A stretch of 64,000 bases of DNA from Membranipora membranacea (Eukaryota; Bryozoa; Gymnolaemata; Cheilostomatida; Membraniporidae). Below, in pieces: positions 63,491 through 64,000 of this stretch. The position numbers and the translations under genes were made by a program. Location: NCBI GenBank assembly GCA_914767715.1, contig OU612068.1, forward strand, positions 31,930,001-31,994,000, given 5' to 3'. The notes beneath the pieces were generated by a model that searched no databases, had not been told where the DNA came from, and saw only the letters and a program-made list of their open reading frames with translations. The stretch's first letter is position 1. Each line of letters opens with the position of its first letter.

Positions 63491-64000
63491 CTGCAATATA
63501 AATATTTTTTATTAGTTAAGATGATTGTCCTTATATGTTATTAGTATGATTGTCCTTATTTGGACTGACAACAAGTTTTATTATGATGAAAATGGGACAG
63601 ATACCTTGAAAATCGATGTATAAATGAGTATGATTATGTGAAACCTGCATAGAAGGTACAGGCTGACAACATGTTGGAGCTGAGACCAAAAATTAGCTGA
63701 ATGTCAAGATTGTATTAATTCTGGAGAAAGGAACCAGTACCAGTACTAGCATCCATTGATATATAGAAGCGTTGAAATCAAAACATCAGAGTGAGTTTAC
63801 TGCACTGCTGTTCGCTGCATAGAAAGTTGACAGAGCAATATCCCTCTATTCTATATATGGGACAGGACAGATCAATGAATTTAACAGGGAGTTCATTGAA
63901 CAGACAGGGTGAGTGAGCAGTCACAACGAATAGTCACTGACTGACTAGAGTATATAAGTTTGCATAAATAGGGACGACAATAAAATAACAATATATTTAT

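Overview
The window is AT-rich animal nuclear DNA. The evidence is multi-exon genes with GT-AG introns and metazoan-specific products: CADPS/CAPS, sortilin, a TRIM-NHL protein and TMEM147. Intergenic DNA and introns are full of decayed non-LTR and Ty3/gypsy retrotransposons, tRNA-derived SINEs, fold-back elements and minisatellites. Introns are mostly 100-1000 bp with a few of several kb. I cannot fix the lineage. An invertebrate, perhaps an early-branching animal such as a sponge or cnidarian, is an inference only.

Layout from left to right. (1) Positions 1166-8346, minus strand: the 5' part of a CADPS (CAPS/UNC-31) gene, five exons, running off the left edge. (2) 8347-12546: no convincing gene. 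(3) About 12547-29106, minus strand: a sortilin-type VPS10 receptor in about 17 exons. Its 5.5 kb intron holds an unrelated three-exon plus-strand gene at 14598-17315. (4) 30575-44712, plus strand: a complete BMS1 ribosome-biogenesis GTPase (20 exons, 1183 codons in one continuous frame, plus a possible 15-nt microexon). Its 4.8 kb intron 17 holds a complete antisense TRIM-NHL gene at 38725-43104. (5) 45086-48630, minus strand: mitochondrial 3-hydroxyacyl-CoA dehydrogenase (HADH), six exons, convergent with BMS1. (6) 48631-61000: a repeat-rich gene desert with a Ty3/gypsy pol remnant, fragments of at least two non-LTR elements, a degenerate palindromic repeat field and two back-to-back near-perfect hairpins. 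(7) 61292-63490, minus strand: TMEM147, with its first exon beyond the right edge.

The genes do not form one pathway. CADPS (dense-core vesicle priming) and sortilin (Golgi/endosome sorting) both act in the secretory system, and TMEM147 is an ER membrane protein, but their proximity is probably chance. BMS1 is nucleolar, HADH is mitochondrial, and the TRIM-NHL protein is probably a ubiquitin ligase. The most notable architecture is the pair of opposite-strand nested genes, three copies of a 0.5 kb fold-back transposon sitting 30-53 bp from exon borders, and the double hairpin at 59364-59607. Exon borders were placed by reading phase and splice dinucleotides by eye. In BMS1, HADH, TRIM-NHL and TMEM147 every exon phase closes, which is strong support.
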